A stretch of DNA of 8,792 nt from Nitrososphaerota archaeon (GCA_027314685.1 DAHVAI010000225.1:1-8792); one strand, 5' to 3'. Counted from the first letter of the stretch, positions 1 to 6,055 are shown. Translations and numbers: made by a program. Notes: generated by a model not told the origin, from the letters alone.

Positions 1-2
1 TC

Positions 3-263
3 CCAACTCAACTAACAAAGCTCCAGAAGTCCCTTGGGGCGTACCTGCGCGAAAACGTCCACTACACTCCAAGCGGATTTAACTACACGCCTGCATTCAT
101 GGATCTGTTGTTCGAAGTCGGCGTGGACAGGATCATGTTCTCCTCAGATTATCCCTACTGGTCGATGCAACTTGCTTGTGATTTCCTAGATCATCTTCCG
201 CTCAGTCCTCTAGACAAGGAGAAAATTGCTCACGGCAACGCAGAGCGCCTGTTCAGGGTCTAA
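3..263 (+). CDS. Amidohydrolase 2 family metal-dependent hydrolase, C-terminal part
   Basis: This is the 3' end of a gene that enters from the left edge; 86 codons are visible before the TAA. The protein tail contains VDRIMFSSDYPYW, the typical C-terminal strand of the COG2159 amidohydrolase TIM barrel, in which the Asp of the SSDYP motif is a metal ligand. It ends with HGNAERLF, the usual last helix of this family (compare GNAxRLF). Family members hydrolyse or decarboxylate cyclic amides and aromatic or hydroxy acids such as 2-amino-3-carboxymuconate semialdehyde and related substrates. The metal-binding HxH motif near the N-terminus lies outside the window, so the substrate cannot be judged. 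The gene converges on the minus-strand ABM-like gene 45 bases away. Family assignment is firm; the specific reaction is unknown. Confidence 0.85.
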   Translation, partial: PTQLTKLQKSLGAYLRENVHYTPSGFNYTPAFMDLLFEVGVDRIMFSSDYPYWSMQLACDFLDHLPLSPLDKEKIAHGNAERLFRV

Positions 264-307
264 ACTGTGAGGAAACGCAGATTCCAACAAACAGATAGGC
301 AATTGCC

Positions 308-745
308 CTACTGGGTTTTTTTCTTTGCGCTCTTTCTTTCGGAGCGAGGTGCCTTTTTCTGTGGAACGCTTGCTGATTGCGGAGGCGGAAGGTCTTTTGC
401 GTTCACATCGTGAAATTCAATATCATATTCCGTGACGACCGGGTCTGATTCCAAGAGATCTCTTACGAGTTCGTTGATCCTTGTAAATACTATCGAGTCG
501 CCATACGCATCGGCGTTAGACTTGCTGTTCCAGAACGTAACTGACAGAAACTCGTTTCCTCCGGTACTACTAAGAAGGTACATCCTTCTTATCCCTGCTT
601 GCTCCTTCAAGCGTGGAAAGACGCCCTCGCGCATCTTTGTAAGGAAGTTGCCAATTTGATCTGGCTTTACCTTGAGCGCTACGTGTCTTGCGTATCTCAG
701 GTCGTTTTCGGACACTTCAGATTCCTCTATTCTGCCGATCTTCAT
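308..745 (-). CDS. ABM-like (antibiotic biosynthesis monooxygenase fold) small protein with basic tail
   Basis: A 145-residue protein when started at the ATG at 745. Residues about 15-110 show the ferredoxin-like pattern of the dimeric alpha/beta barrel ABM family: a strand (YARHVALKVK), a helix (GNFLTKMREGVFPRLKEQ), strands ending MYLLSS and FLSVTFWNS, a second helix and a last strand (VTEYDIEFHD). The last 30 residues are Pro/Gln/Lys/Arg rich and end in KKKTQ, probably disordered and perhaps nucleic-acid binding. A longer GTG start at 778 is open, but the TATA-like box at 794-802 places transcription start near 771, so the ATG at 745 is preferred. ABM proteins may be monooxygenases, haem-degrading enzymes or simple ligand-binding dimers; no catalytic residue is clear here. 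Fold is likely, function unknown. Confidence 0.7.
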   Translation of the reverse strand: MKIGRIEESEVSENDLRYARHVALKVKPDQIGNFLTKMREGVFPRLKEQAGIRRMYLLSSTGGNEFLSVTFWNSKSNADAYGDSIVFTRINELVRDLLESDPVVTEYDIEFHDVNAKDLPPPQSASVPQKKAPRSERKSAKKKTQ

Positions 746-793
746 GGCGTTTCTAATAAGTAATGCCCCAAAAACCACAATTTCAAAGTGTCA

Positions 794-802
794 CTTATAT
801 TT
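794..802 (-). promoter_or_regulatory. Archaeal TATA-like box for the ABM-like gene
   Basis: On the minus strand the sequence reads AAATATAAG, a close match to an archaeal TATA box. Transcription would start about 26 bases downstream, near 771. This lies after the upstream GTG at 778, so it argues for the ATG at 745 with a leader of roughly 25 bases. Confidence 0.5.
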
Positions 803-829
803 TCCCGTAAATCTGTTTCACATATCTAG

Positions 830-1361
830 CAATGCCGCCTAGAGCTCCAGCCACTTCCGAGTGGGCATCTTTTGTGATGCGTTAATGAGGTCACTTCTTG
901 CTCTAGTAGGACTGCTCTTGATTGCTGCGGCAATGACCGGCATCTTCCTGACGCCGTCGGGCCTGATTTTCTCTTGACTCCTGATTTTGCTCGATCCGTT
1001 GGATTTGGTCCGGTGTTTTTCCCCGAGAGGCGGCTTCGTGAGAGAGTCATCTATGGCCTGCCACTCCCAGTCGATTCCCTTGATTTGATCGTATTCCAGA
1101 AGACCCCTCCCTCCACATGTTCTGAAACACTTCGGCATCCGGCCACTTCTGGAATCTGTCATGCACTGTCCTCTTTGCACCGAGGGATCTTGGAAGAGCG
1201 CCCCACTGGCATCCTGTCCTTGTAACGTAGAATATTGCGTTCATAGCCTTCCTGTCATCCATCCTTGGACGACCGGCTCTATCCTTGTTCATTCTTGGAG
1301 TACCCAGAGCATACGCGTCAATTTGCGGTTCGGCGGCGAACTGGTCTAAAAGTTCATATTG
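830..1361 (-). pseudogene. Degraded IS5-family transposase (DUF4096-type N-terminus), multiple frameshifts
   Basis: Minus-strand segments in two alternating frames plus a third join into one IS5-like transposase. From 1361 to about 1105 one frame reads a GRPRMDDRKAMNAIFYV stretch followed by TGCQWGALPRSLG and TVHDRFQKW, the N-terminal domain typical of IS5 transposases. From about 1102 to 1021 a second frame gives LLEYDQIKGIDWEWQAIDDS and KPPLGEK, including the first catalytic Asp region. From about 1020 to 969 a third frame gives NTGPNPTDRAKSGVKR. The second frame resumes at about 964 (RPDGVRKMPVIAAA), holding the second Asp. At least three frameshifts are therefore needed, no good ATG precedes the N-terminus, and the C-terminal part with the catalytic Glu is missing. 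No terminal inverted repeats were found. It is a dead relic, not an active element. Confidence 0.85.
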
Positions 1362-1392
1362 TTAAATATTCCATCATATTACCGATATTATC
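1362..1392 (+). promoter_or_regulatory. vapB promoter with TATA-like box and three ATATT repeats (possible operator)
   Basis: TTAAATAT at 1362-1369 lies about 30 bases before the vapB ATG (1396) and would give a nearly leaderless transcript. ATATT occurs at 1366-1370, 1376-1380 and 1385-1389, i.e. at steps of 10 and 9 bases, each step close to one helical turn. Ribbon-helix-helix antitoxins often repress their own operon by binding such short repeats, so this may be the autoregulatory operator. The repeat is visible; the operator role is inferred. Confidence 0.45.
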
Positions 1393-1395
1393 AGT

Positions 1396-1662
1396 ATGTC
1401 GAAACGTAAGGAACGACTTGTAAGGACGACCATAACTCTTCCCCGATCGCTCAAAGAAAAAATGACCCACATTGAAGTTAACTGGAGCGAAGAGATTAGA
1501 GAAATGATCTATCAAAGAGTCGAGGAGGAAGGCAGCGCAGACATGGCAGAGGCTGTGATCCTCAATGAGAAGGTGAAAAGACAAGCGCCAAGAGATTGGA
1601 ATTCACTGGCAGTGATCAAACAATGGCGAAAAAGAAAGAGTACGTCGTTGATTCATCAATAG
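1396..1662 (+). CDS. vapB: VapB-type antitoxin (ribbon-helix-helix)
   Basis: An 88-residue protein that would neutralise the downstream PIN toxin and repress its own promoter. Residues about 9-45 form a ribbon-helix-helix DNA-binding domain: the strand RTTITLP, then helix SLKEKMTH, and VNWSEEIREMIYQRVEEE, the pattern seen in many archaeal VapB proteins. The C-terminal third contains WNSLAVIKQWRKRK, which fits the toxin-wrapping tail of VapB. The ATG lies about 30 bases after a TATA-like box, suggesting a leaderless or near-leaderless start. The end of the gene overlaps the start of vapC by 40 bases in another frame, showing tight translational coupling. The gene begins about 35 bases from the IS5 relic. 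The antitoxin call is strong; specificity for this toxin follows from position. Confidence 0.85.
   Translation: MSKRKERLVRTTITLPRSLKEKMTHIEVNWSEEIREMIYQRVEEEGSADMAEAVILNEKVKRQAPRDWNSLAVIKQWRKRKSTSLIHQ
1612..1617 (+). promoter_or_regulatory. Ribosome binding site supporting the vapC start
   Basis: GTGATC sits 5 bases before the ATG at 1623 and matches the anti-Shine-Dalgarno end of archaeal 16S rRNA (GGAGGTGATCC). It lies inside vapB and favours 1623 over the upstream in-frame TTG at 1596. Confidence 0.5.
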
Positions 1663-2057
1663 TAACCAAATGGTTTCTAATCGAGTCAGATTCAGAGCAC
1701 GCAATTGGACTAAGAAACGACTTTGCTACGGGACGGGTCAGACTAACCGTGCCGAGTTTGCTGTTCTATGAAGTAATGAATGCGCTGCGATTCAGCGGGC
1801 TATATGATGAGACGAATCTTACGATAGCAGCCAAATCATTGAGCAAATATCAATTCAGCATATGGAGGCCACTAGGAAAACTGCTAGAGTCGAGCGGAGC
1901 CATGAGCTTTAGGCAAGATCTGACTGTTTATGATGCAAGCTACGTTGCTCTGGCACAAAGAATCCACACAAAGGTAATTACCGAAGACAAAGAAATACTC
2001 GACAAATTTCCGGTTTACACAATTTCCTTGAACCGTTATGTTCCTGACTTTGTATGA
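1623..2057 (+). CDS. vapC: VapC-type PIN-domain ribonuclease toxin
   Basis: A 144-residue PIN-domain protein, the usual VapC length, expected to cut RNA (often tRNA or rRNA) with Mg2+ or Mn2+ when not bound by VapB. All four acidic positions of the PIN active site are present: Asp10 in VVDSSIVTKWF, Glu50 in LLFYEVMNAL, Asp104 in LTVYDASYVALA, and Asp122 in VITEDKEIL. The end of the domain, VYTISLNRYVPDF, matches the last strand and helix region of the family. The ATG at 1623 is chosen because a GTGATC ribosome-binding site lies 5 bases upstream and because the protein then starts just before the first PIN strand. It overlaps vapB by 40 bases. The intact catalytic residues suggest a functional toxin. 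Confidence 0.9.
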   Translation: MAKKKEYVVDSSIVTKWFLIESDSEHAIGLRNDFATGRVRLTVPSLLFYEVMNALRFSGLYDETNLTIAAKSLSKYQFSIWRPLGKLLESSGAMSFRQDLTVYDASYVALAQRIHTKVITEDKEILDKFPVYTISLNRYVPDFV

Positions 2058-2061
2058 AAAC

Positions 2062-2424
2062 ATGCGTGCCAACTCGGTAGGATTCGCTAAAGTCTTTAAC
2101 CAAGTCCCCCGGATGCAACCAGTCAAAAATTTACGTGACCGCTATCTGGAATTCAACTGGTCCATCATGCTGGGAGATATTCCTGCCTTGTACCGAAGTG
2201 GGAACGAGACGTCTGAATTGATCTTCATACATCAACATCCAAGTCGATTCAAAGTGATCGTACTTGACGACTACGTATACGAAGACGCAGTTGTAAAGAA
2301 TCTCTCTTCCCAGAATATGACTTCGATTCCGGTCCTGTATCCGTATGAACTCATGAACTTGAGCGGACTGAAGAGCGTGGCCCCCTTTTACGAAGTACAC
2401 AATACTGGCCCCTTCTCCCTATGA
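2062..2424 (+). CDS. Unrecognised 120-residue protein following vapC
   Basis: I do not recognise this protein. The ATG at 2062 is 4 bases after the vapC stop; the frame is also open from an ATG at 2038 inside vapC. The sequence looks protein-like: an Arg/Lys-rich N-terminal part, NWSIMLGDIPALYRSG, then alternating strand-like segments ELIFIHQ, FKVIVLDDYVYED and IPVLYPYELMNLSG, suggesting a small alpha/beta fold. There are no membrane segments, signal peptide or cysteines. Its third codon positions are mixed, comparable to the neighbouring genes. Position suggests co-transcription with vapBC and perhaps a third component or a passenger gene. A hairpin begins one base after its stop. The opposite strand has an 89-codon open frame at 2131-2400, which I consider the shadow. 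Confidence 0.5.
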   Translation: MRANSVGFAKVFNQVPRMQPVKNLRDRYLEFNWSIMLGDIPALYRSGNETSELIFIHQHPSRFKVIVLDDYVYEDAVVKNLSSQNMTSIPVLYPYELMNLSGLKSVAPFYEVHNTGPFSL

Positions 2425-2452
2425 CATGACATTGTTCAAGATGCATGTCATG
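2425..2452. repeat. Perfect 8-bp inverted repeat directly after the ORF at 2062-2424
   Basis: CATGACAT (2425-2432) and ATGTCATG (2445-2452) form an 8-bp stem with a 12-base loop. It starts one base after the stop codon. There is no T-run behind it, so it is more likely an RNA-stabilising 3' hairpin or a protein-binding palindrome than a classical terminator. Confidence 0.5.
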
Positions 2453-2717
2453 AATTGTTACGCATCATCGTGTCTTGCAGTCACCAATGTCTCACTTACG
2501 GCCTGGGAAAACATGATTTCGTACTTTTCGAAGTTGGTGAGTGCAAAATCACACCTGATACTTCTCGAGTACCTTGTCAATCCGTCTTTCTGGAGGTATC
2601 AGATTCCTGCCAATTATTCACTCGCATGTAATACGAATCGCGATTGCAAAAAGTAGCTTTCTCATCGCATGGTCTTGAATTGATCGGTTGATCAGCTTTC
2701 GTCTCGCAACAACGCAG

Positions 2718-2742
2718 AAAAAATTGCTCTCCAACAGAGAGC
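2718..2742 (-). terminator. Hairpin plus T-run, likely terminator of the quinone oxidoreductase gene
   Basis: On the minus strand GCTCTC-TGTTG-GAGAGC (2742-2726) forms a perfect 6-bp hairpin, followed within two bases by TTTTTT (2723-2718). It lies 23 bases after the oxidoreductase stop. Archaeal termination depends mainly on the T-run, so both elements fit an end signal. Confidence 0.55.
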
Positions 2743-2764
2743 GCAAAGAATAGGAGTTTAGGAG

Positions 2765-3754
2765 TTACTGTGCTACATCCACGAGTATCTTTCCAACAGC
2801 CTTACCGCTTTCCAAGAACTCGTGCGCATCGACGGTCTTGGACAACGGGAATCTTCCGGCGATTGTGGGTGTCAAATATTTCTTCCCCAACGCGCCTTGA
2901 ATGTCTCTGATTGCGTCATCGTGCGCCTCCTTTGTCATCATGTACACAAGGACAAAATGCACTGTGAGATTTTTCCCCATCAATGCAGGGAACGAGATCT
3001 TTGGCTCGCGCTGGGAGTCTGAAGAGTATGCTGAAATCACCCCGTTTGGACCCAGAAGGGTGGCATCAACCTCCCAGTTTGAACCGAAGGAAACCTCCGC
3101 TACAAGGTCAACTCCTCCTGGTGCAAGAGCCTTGATCTTCTCGACCGCGTCTTCAGTTTTGAAATTCACGACGTGATCTGCTCCCGCTTCAAGAGCAACC
3201 TCTGCCTTTTCTTGAGAGCTCACAGTCGCAATCACGCTTGCCGCGTTTCCCCATTTTGCAAGCTCGATTGCGTACTTTCCTACGGCGCCTGCGCCTCCCT
3301 GAACGAGAATTGTCTTACCCTCGATCGGACCGTCTTGGAAAAGACACCTGTGTGCTGTGATCGCAGGAACGCCAAGGCTTGCTCCCACGTCAAAGCTTAC
3401 TCCGTCAGGAAGCTTCACTGCTCTATGCTCGGGTACGACAACATATTCCGCGGCAGTTCCAAACGCCGTTCCAAACTGTGACTCGTACAACCAAACCCTG
3501 TCGCCCCGCTTGAAGTTGTGGACGTCACTACCTACGTCGCCCACTATTCCGGAACCATCCATGTGTGGTATCACCTTGAGAAACTTTGGGTTTGCAGCGC
3601 TCGTACCTCTTCTTCTCTTAATGTCCGTCGGGTTTAGTCCCGAGACCTTGACGCTGACCCTGATCTCGTGTGATTTTGGGTTTTGTACCTCAAGTTCCCC
3701 AAACTTCAGAACGTCTCTTGCATTGCCGTATTGTTCATACCAGACAGCTTTCAA
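2765..3754 (-). CDS. NAD(P)H:quinone oxidoreductase-like protein, zinc-free MDR family
   Basis: A 329-residue medium-chain dehydrogenase/reductase, full length for the quinone oxidoreductase branch. The N-terminal GroES-like domain starts MKAVWYEQYG and carries GLNPTDIKRRRG (residues 39-50), a quinone-reductase hallmark, and FGTAAEYVVVPEH. The Rossmann domain has VQGGAGAVGKYAIELAK, with the nucleotide-binding GGAGAVG at 153-159. The Cys/His ligands of the catalytic and structural zincs of alcohol dehydrogenases are absent. These enzymes reduce quinones or alpha,beta-unsaturated carbonyls with NADPH in the cytoplasm. The start is a TTG at 3754, chosen because homologues begin at this MKAV; an out-of-frame ATG lies 10 bases upstream. 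The gene is divergent from the V4R pseudogene and shares an 86-base intergenic region with it. The exact substrate is not predictable. Confidence 0.9.
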   Translation of the reverse strand: MKAVWYEQYGNARDVLKFGELEVQNPKSHEIRVSVKVSGLNPTDIKRRRGTSAANPKFLKVIPHMDGSGIVGDVGSDVHNFKRGDRVWLYESQFGTAFGTAAEYVVVPEHRAVKLPDGVSFDVGASLGVPAITAHRCLFQDGPIEGKTILVQGGAGAVGKYAIELAKWGNAASVIATVSSQEKAEVALEAGADHVVNFKTEDAVEKIKALAPGGVDLVAEVSFGSNWEVDATLLGPNGVISAYSSDSQREPKISFPALMGKNLTVHFVLVYMMTKEAHDDAIRDIQGALGKKYLTPTIAGRFPLSKTVDAHEFLESGKAVGKILVDVAQ

Positions 3755-3804
3755 GCGCGTTCATAATTCGAAGCAGACTGTCTACTCTTAAGCGCTCTCC
3801 CCAA

Positions 3805-3814
3805 GGCTTTTATC
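3805..3814. promoter_or_regulatory. TATA-like element between divergent genes
   Basis: On the plus strand CTTTTATC (3807-3814) is about 26 bases before the ATG at 3840, which gives a leaderless start for the ACT/V4R gene. Read on the minus strand the same bases give GATAAAAGCC, which could start the quinone oxidoreductase transcript near 3784, about 30 bases before its TTG. One element may therefore serve both directions; the plus-strand use fits better. Confidence 0.45.
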
Positions 3815-3839
3815 AATCCTAACGATTTTTGCGGGAAAG

Positions 3840-4520
3840 ATGTATACTCAGACGCCGGGTAATACCGTTCGCGAGATCAAATACGTGCCCAGAAGCATTG
3901 GTAGCTCTAGGCCAATGGGAGGCTACGCAAACGAGTTTGTAGTCTTTGCAGACTCACTGCAGACATGGGATAAATTCTCAATTCATATTAAAACATGGGA
4001 TACCGATCAAGAGATTGATAACCCAATCCTTGACTCAGGGCGAGACCAAGAGTGGGCTTGCCTGTTTATAGCTGATTTCCAGGGCGCGAATCAATCTCCA
4101 CTCGAATTATCCTCAAAGCTGAAGGAGTTAGGCGGCGTTACTGATGTCAGCTACGCTTCAAGAAAGAAATCGACCCTCGGCTTCTTTTCTTTCCCAGTAC
4201 TAATGAATGATAAGAGCGAGCATGCATCATGAGAGGAGAAGTCCTGATGAAAGTGGAAGAAGATCTGTTCAAGAGCTGCTAGCTTGGTAATTCTTGACTA
4301 CAACTTTTCTGAGAATAATCACGTGGTCAACGTGATACTGCGAAATCCATTGACAGACAGCTCGCGTGATTGCCGCAGCCACTTCGCGTTCGGAATACTC
4401 GCTGGATTGATCGAGCAAATCCACGGAATTTCGAAGTGTAAAATACTGGACGTACAACAAGGAAACCAAGATATGGCTGTTAGAGTTGGGGTAGACGCAA
4501 TAACACCAACCAATCAGTAG
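3840..4520 (+). pseudogene. Broken ACT-like/V4R (4-vinyl reductase-like) domain protein gene
   Basis: Three plus-strand pieces appear to be one gene. 3840-4232 encodes 130 residues with an ACT-like segment: strand EWACLFIADFQ, helix SPLELSSKLKELGG, strand VTDVSYASR, then GFFSFPVLMND. Near 4213 the frame changes and the text continues as ERACIMRGEVLMKVEEDLFK, the usual linker into a V4R domain. A short piece in another frame reads ELLAW (4273-4287), and from 4284 a further frame reads VILDYNFSENNH and SHFAFGILAGLIEQIHG, the second half of a V4R domain. About 70 residues of V4R appear deleted between the second and third parts. V4R domains bind small hydrophobic ligands or act in gene control; the usual paired Cys after the helix are lacking. 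A TATA-like box gives a leaderless start. Whole-gene decay is likely; the domain names are from pattern memory. Confidence 0.6.
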
Positions 4521-4571
4521 GCGGGCATAGCTGTTTGACCAACTAACCTTCTACCAGACCGTTCTCTTTGT

Positions 4572-5690
4572 TCATTGCAATCCTCTACTCTTTCCATCAT
4601 AGTATGCGCGCCAGTACGGATCTGGCATTGGATACTTGATCGGAACACGCCGCCCATCCTTCATCACGATCAGACCATTCCTCCTTTGAACCAGCTCTCC
4701 GACCACGGCGACTTTGATCCTTGCCGAGTGAAGCGCCGAAATGACCTTTTTTGCCTTTAATGGCACGCAGGATAACACCAGTGTTCCCTCGCTCAGACTA
4801 ACGTAAGGATCTATTTTGAATATCTCACAAATCTCTCTGGTTTCCTCAGAAACTGGAATCTCTGACAGATCCAATTCTAATCCTGTTCCCGAAGCGTTTG
4901 CAAGCTCGTATGCGGCAGAAAGAACGCCGCCTTCAGTCGCGTCATGCATCGCATTCGCACCTGCCCTAGCTGCTGTGAGAGCTTCCTTTACCACGGTCGT
5001 CTTTTTCAAGTACTTTCTTGCAACATCAGATCTCTTTTGCCCTAACTTCCTGCTGACGGTCTTTTGAAATGCGGTCGCAAGTATCGCCGTAGTAGCTATT
5101 GCGGCTCCCTTTGTAACAAGCACCAAGTCGCCAACTCGGCCGTCTGATGCTGAGTGATATGACTCTTTGGGACCTACCGAGAACATCGATCCGGCACCGA
5201 TCACAGTGGAATTCAACCCCTCGAATCGACTGGTGTGGCCCCCGATGATCGTTATTCCCAGTTTGGAGCACTCTTTGCTCGTAGCAACCCAGTATCTTTC
5301 AAAATCAGACTTTTTCATGTGCGGAGGTAGGTTCAGGTCAAAAAGCGCAAACTGCGGTGCTAAGCCGCTCGTTGAGAGATCCGACGCGATGAGATTAACA
5401 GACTCCCATGCTGAGCCTTCAGGCCCCAGATCTGGGATGAATGAGATAGGATCCGTGGTAGCGGCAAGCACCCGATCTCTTCCCAGACTTATCGCGCAGG
5501 TATCGACACCCGTCTTTGGTCCAATCAGAACCCTGCTGTTTTTTCGCCCAAGGTTCGGATAGATTACTCTCTTGAAAAATTCACTTCCAATCTTTCCATA
5601 TTCTGGGAGGTCTTTCAATGGAACTCTCACTTTAGTCAACACAGGACTTGATTGATTCTGCTTTTCAGCGCCAACACTTCTGAATTCCAC
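4572..5690 (-). CDS. AIR synthase-related, HypE/ThiL-like ATP-binding protein
   Basis: A 372-residue protein of the PurM/AIRS superfamily, closest in pattern to HypE (COG0309). Visible elements: GVDTCAISLGRDRVLAATTD (61-80) with the N-terminal metal/ATP Asp residues, NLIASDLSTSGLAPQ (99-113), IIGGHTSRFEG (148-158), LVTKGAAIATTAILA (191-205), MHDATEGGVLSAAYELAN (248-265), and SEGTLVLS (300-307). True HypE ends in a Cys that receives the carbamoyl group; this protein ends in GLQ with no such Cys, so it is probably not a hydrogenase maturation factor. No hyp or hydrogenase gene is nearby. It likely binds ATP and phosphorylates or dehydrates an unknown substrate. The longest start is GTG at 5690; TATA-like boxes at 5702-5709 and 5714-5721 leave GTG at 5642 or 5630 also possible. 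Confidence 0.85.
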   Translation of the reverse strand: MEFRSVGAEKQNQSSPVLTKVRVPLKDLPEYGKIGSEFFKRVIYPNLGRKNSRVLIGPKTGVDTCAISLGRDRVLAATTDPISFIPDLGPEGSAWESVNLIASDLSTSGLAPQFALFDLNLPPHMKKSDFERYWVATSKECSKLGITIIGGHTSRFEGLNSTVIGAGSMFSVGPKESYHSASDGRVGDLVLVTKGAAIATTAILATAFQKTVSRKLGQKRSDVARKYLKKTTVVKEALTAARAGANAMHDATEGGVLSAAYELANASGTGLELDLSEIPVSEETREICEIFKIDPYVSLSEGTLVLSCVPLKAKKVISALHSARIKVAVVGELVQRRNGLIVMKDGRRVPIKYPMPDPYWRAYYDGKSRGLQ

Positions 5691-5701
5691 TTACTACACT
5701 T

Positions 5702-5721
5702 GATATAAGTCTGTGAATAAG
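5702..5721 (-). promoter_or_regulatory. TATA-like boxes upstream of the AIRS/HypE-like gene
   Basis: On the minus strand CTTATATC (5709-5702) is the better TATA match and would start RNA near 5680, inside the long reading frame, favouring a downstream GTG. CTTATTCA (5721-5714) would start RNA near 5692 and give a leaderless GTG at 5690. The two readings decide the N-terminus. Confidence 0.4.
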
Positions 5722-5809
5722 TGAGTCATCATTTTGGCATCTCAGACGCACTTTTGTGGGAAAACTTGTTTGGCCCAACGATACAAAATGTCCGAAAATA
5801 GTGAAATAG

Positions 5810-5817
5810 CTTTATGC
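5810..5817 (+). promoter_or_regulatory. TATA-like box before the 54-residue small ORF
   Basis: CTTTATGC lies about 27 bases before the ATG at 5841, the expected distance for a leaderless start. That ATG opens only a 19-codon frame (MANVSND...), while the better small ORF starts at GTG 5870, about 30 bases after the predicted transcript start. Confidence 0.4.
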
Positions 5818-5869
5818 TTTAGCAATATTGTAATAGACCTATGGCGAATGTCTCAAATGATAATTACCC

Positions 5870-6034
5870 GTGGCTACTCGGCTCAATCAAGCCCAGATGA
5901 AGCGCCTGGAGGAAGTCTTCGGGGAAACCGGCGCACAAGTGATCCTAAGTCACATTGATGACTTGGAAGAGACTTTTGGGAGCGCCGCGAAGACTATTCG
6001 AATGATTCTCGATGGGCACGAGCCCAAGAAATGA
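5870..6034 (+). CDS. Small hypothetical protein, 54 residues, helical
   Basis: A short frame opening at GTG 5870 (alternative ATG at 5897, 45 residues) and ending at TGA 6032-6034. The protein reads VATRLNQAQMKRLEEVF, then GETGAQVILSHIDDLEETFG and a tail ending DGHEPKK. It is strongly amphipathic and acidic, predicted as two or three helices, with no cysteines or membrane segment. Composition (many Glu, Leu, Ala, Gly turns) is typical of a real small protein and unlike the chance frames around it. A TATA-like box lies upstream at 5810-5817. The ATG at 5841 with ideal leaderless spacing opens a different frame that stops at 5898-5900, so a frameshift may have cut off the natural N-terminus. 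It ends 21 bases before the end of the convergent aldolase gene. No family recognised. Confidence 0.5.
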   Translation: MATRLNQAQMKRLEEVFGETGAQVILSHIDDLEETFGSAAKTIRMILDGHEPKK

Positions 6035-6055
6035 TCATCTAACTGAGCTTGAATC

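Larger units (their letters stand above)
2425..2764. other. 340-base interval without a convincing gene
   Basis: Apart from the hairpins described separately, nothing firm is visible. A 76-codon plus-strand frame at 2426-2656 is rich in Ser, Asn, Cys and Tyr, shows no domain-like pattern, and has no promoter or ribosome-binding site of its own, so it is not called. An 8-base tandem duplication, TAGGAGTT twice at 2751-2766, overlaps the stop codon of the minus-strand oxidoreductase. Confidence 0.5.

Noticed and set aside
780..1400. Complete insertion sequence with terminal inverted repeats
   Set aside because: No matching inverted repeats or target duplication could be found around the transposase relic, so only the broken gene is reported.
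2131..2400. 89-codon minus-strand frame opposite the unknown 120-residue ORF
   Set aside because: The plus-strand frame has operon-like spacing after vapC and a more protein-like strand/helix pattern; the minus frame has neither promoter nor neighbours in its direction.
2426..2656. 76-codon plus-strand frame after the third vapBC-linked gene
   Set aside because: Composition is rich in Ser/Asn/Cys/Tyr without domain-like blocks, it begins inside a hairpin, and no promoter or ribosome-binding site precedes it.
4572..5690. True HypE hydrogenase maturation factor or thiamine-monophosphate kinase
   Set aside because: The C-terminal Cys of HypE is absent, no hyp genes are nearby, and ThiL-specific motifs were not seen; only the superfamily is named.
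5734..5958. 74-codon plus-strand frame between the AIRS-like and aldolase genes
   Set aside because: Its second half is a frame shadow of the better 54-residue small ORF, and its first half shows no protein-like pattern; the TTG start has only the divergent TATA-like box nearby.
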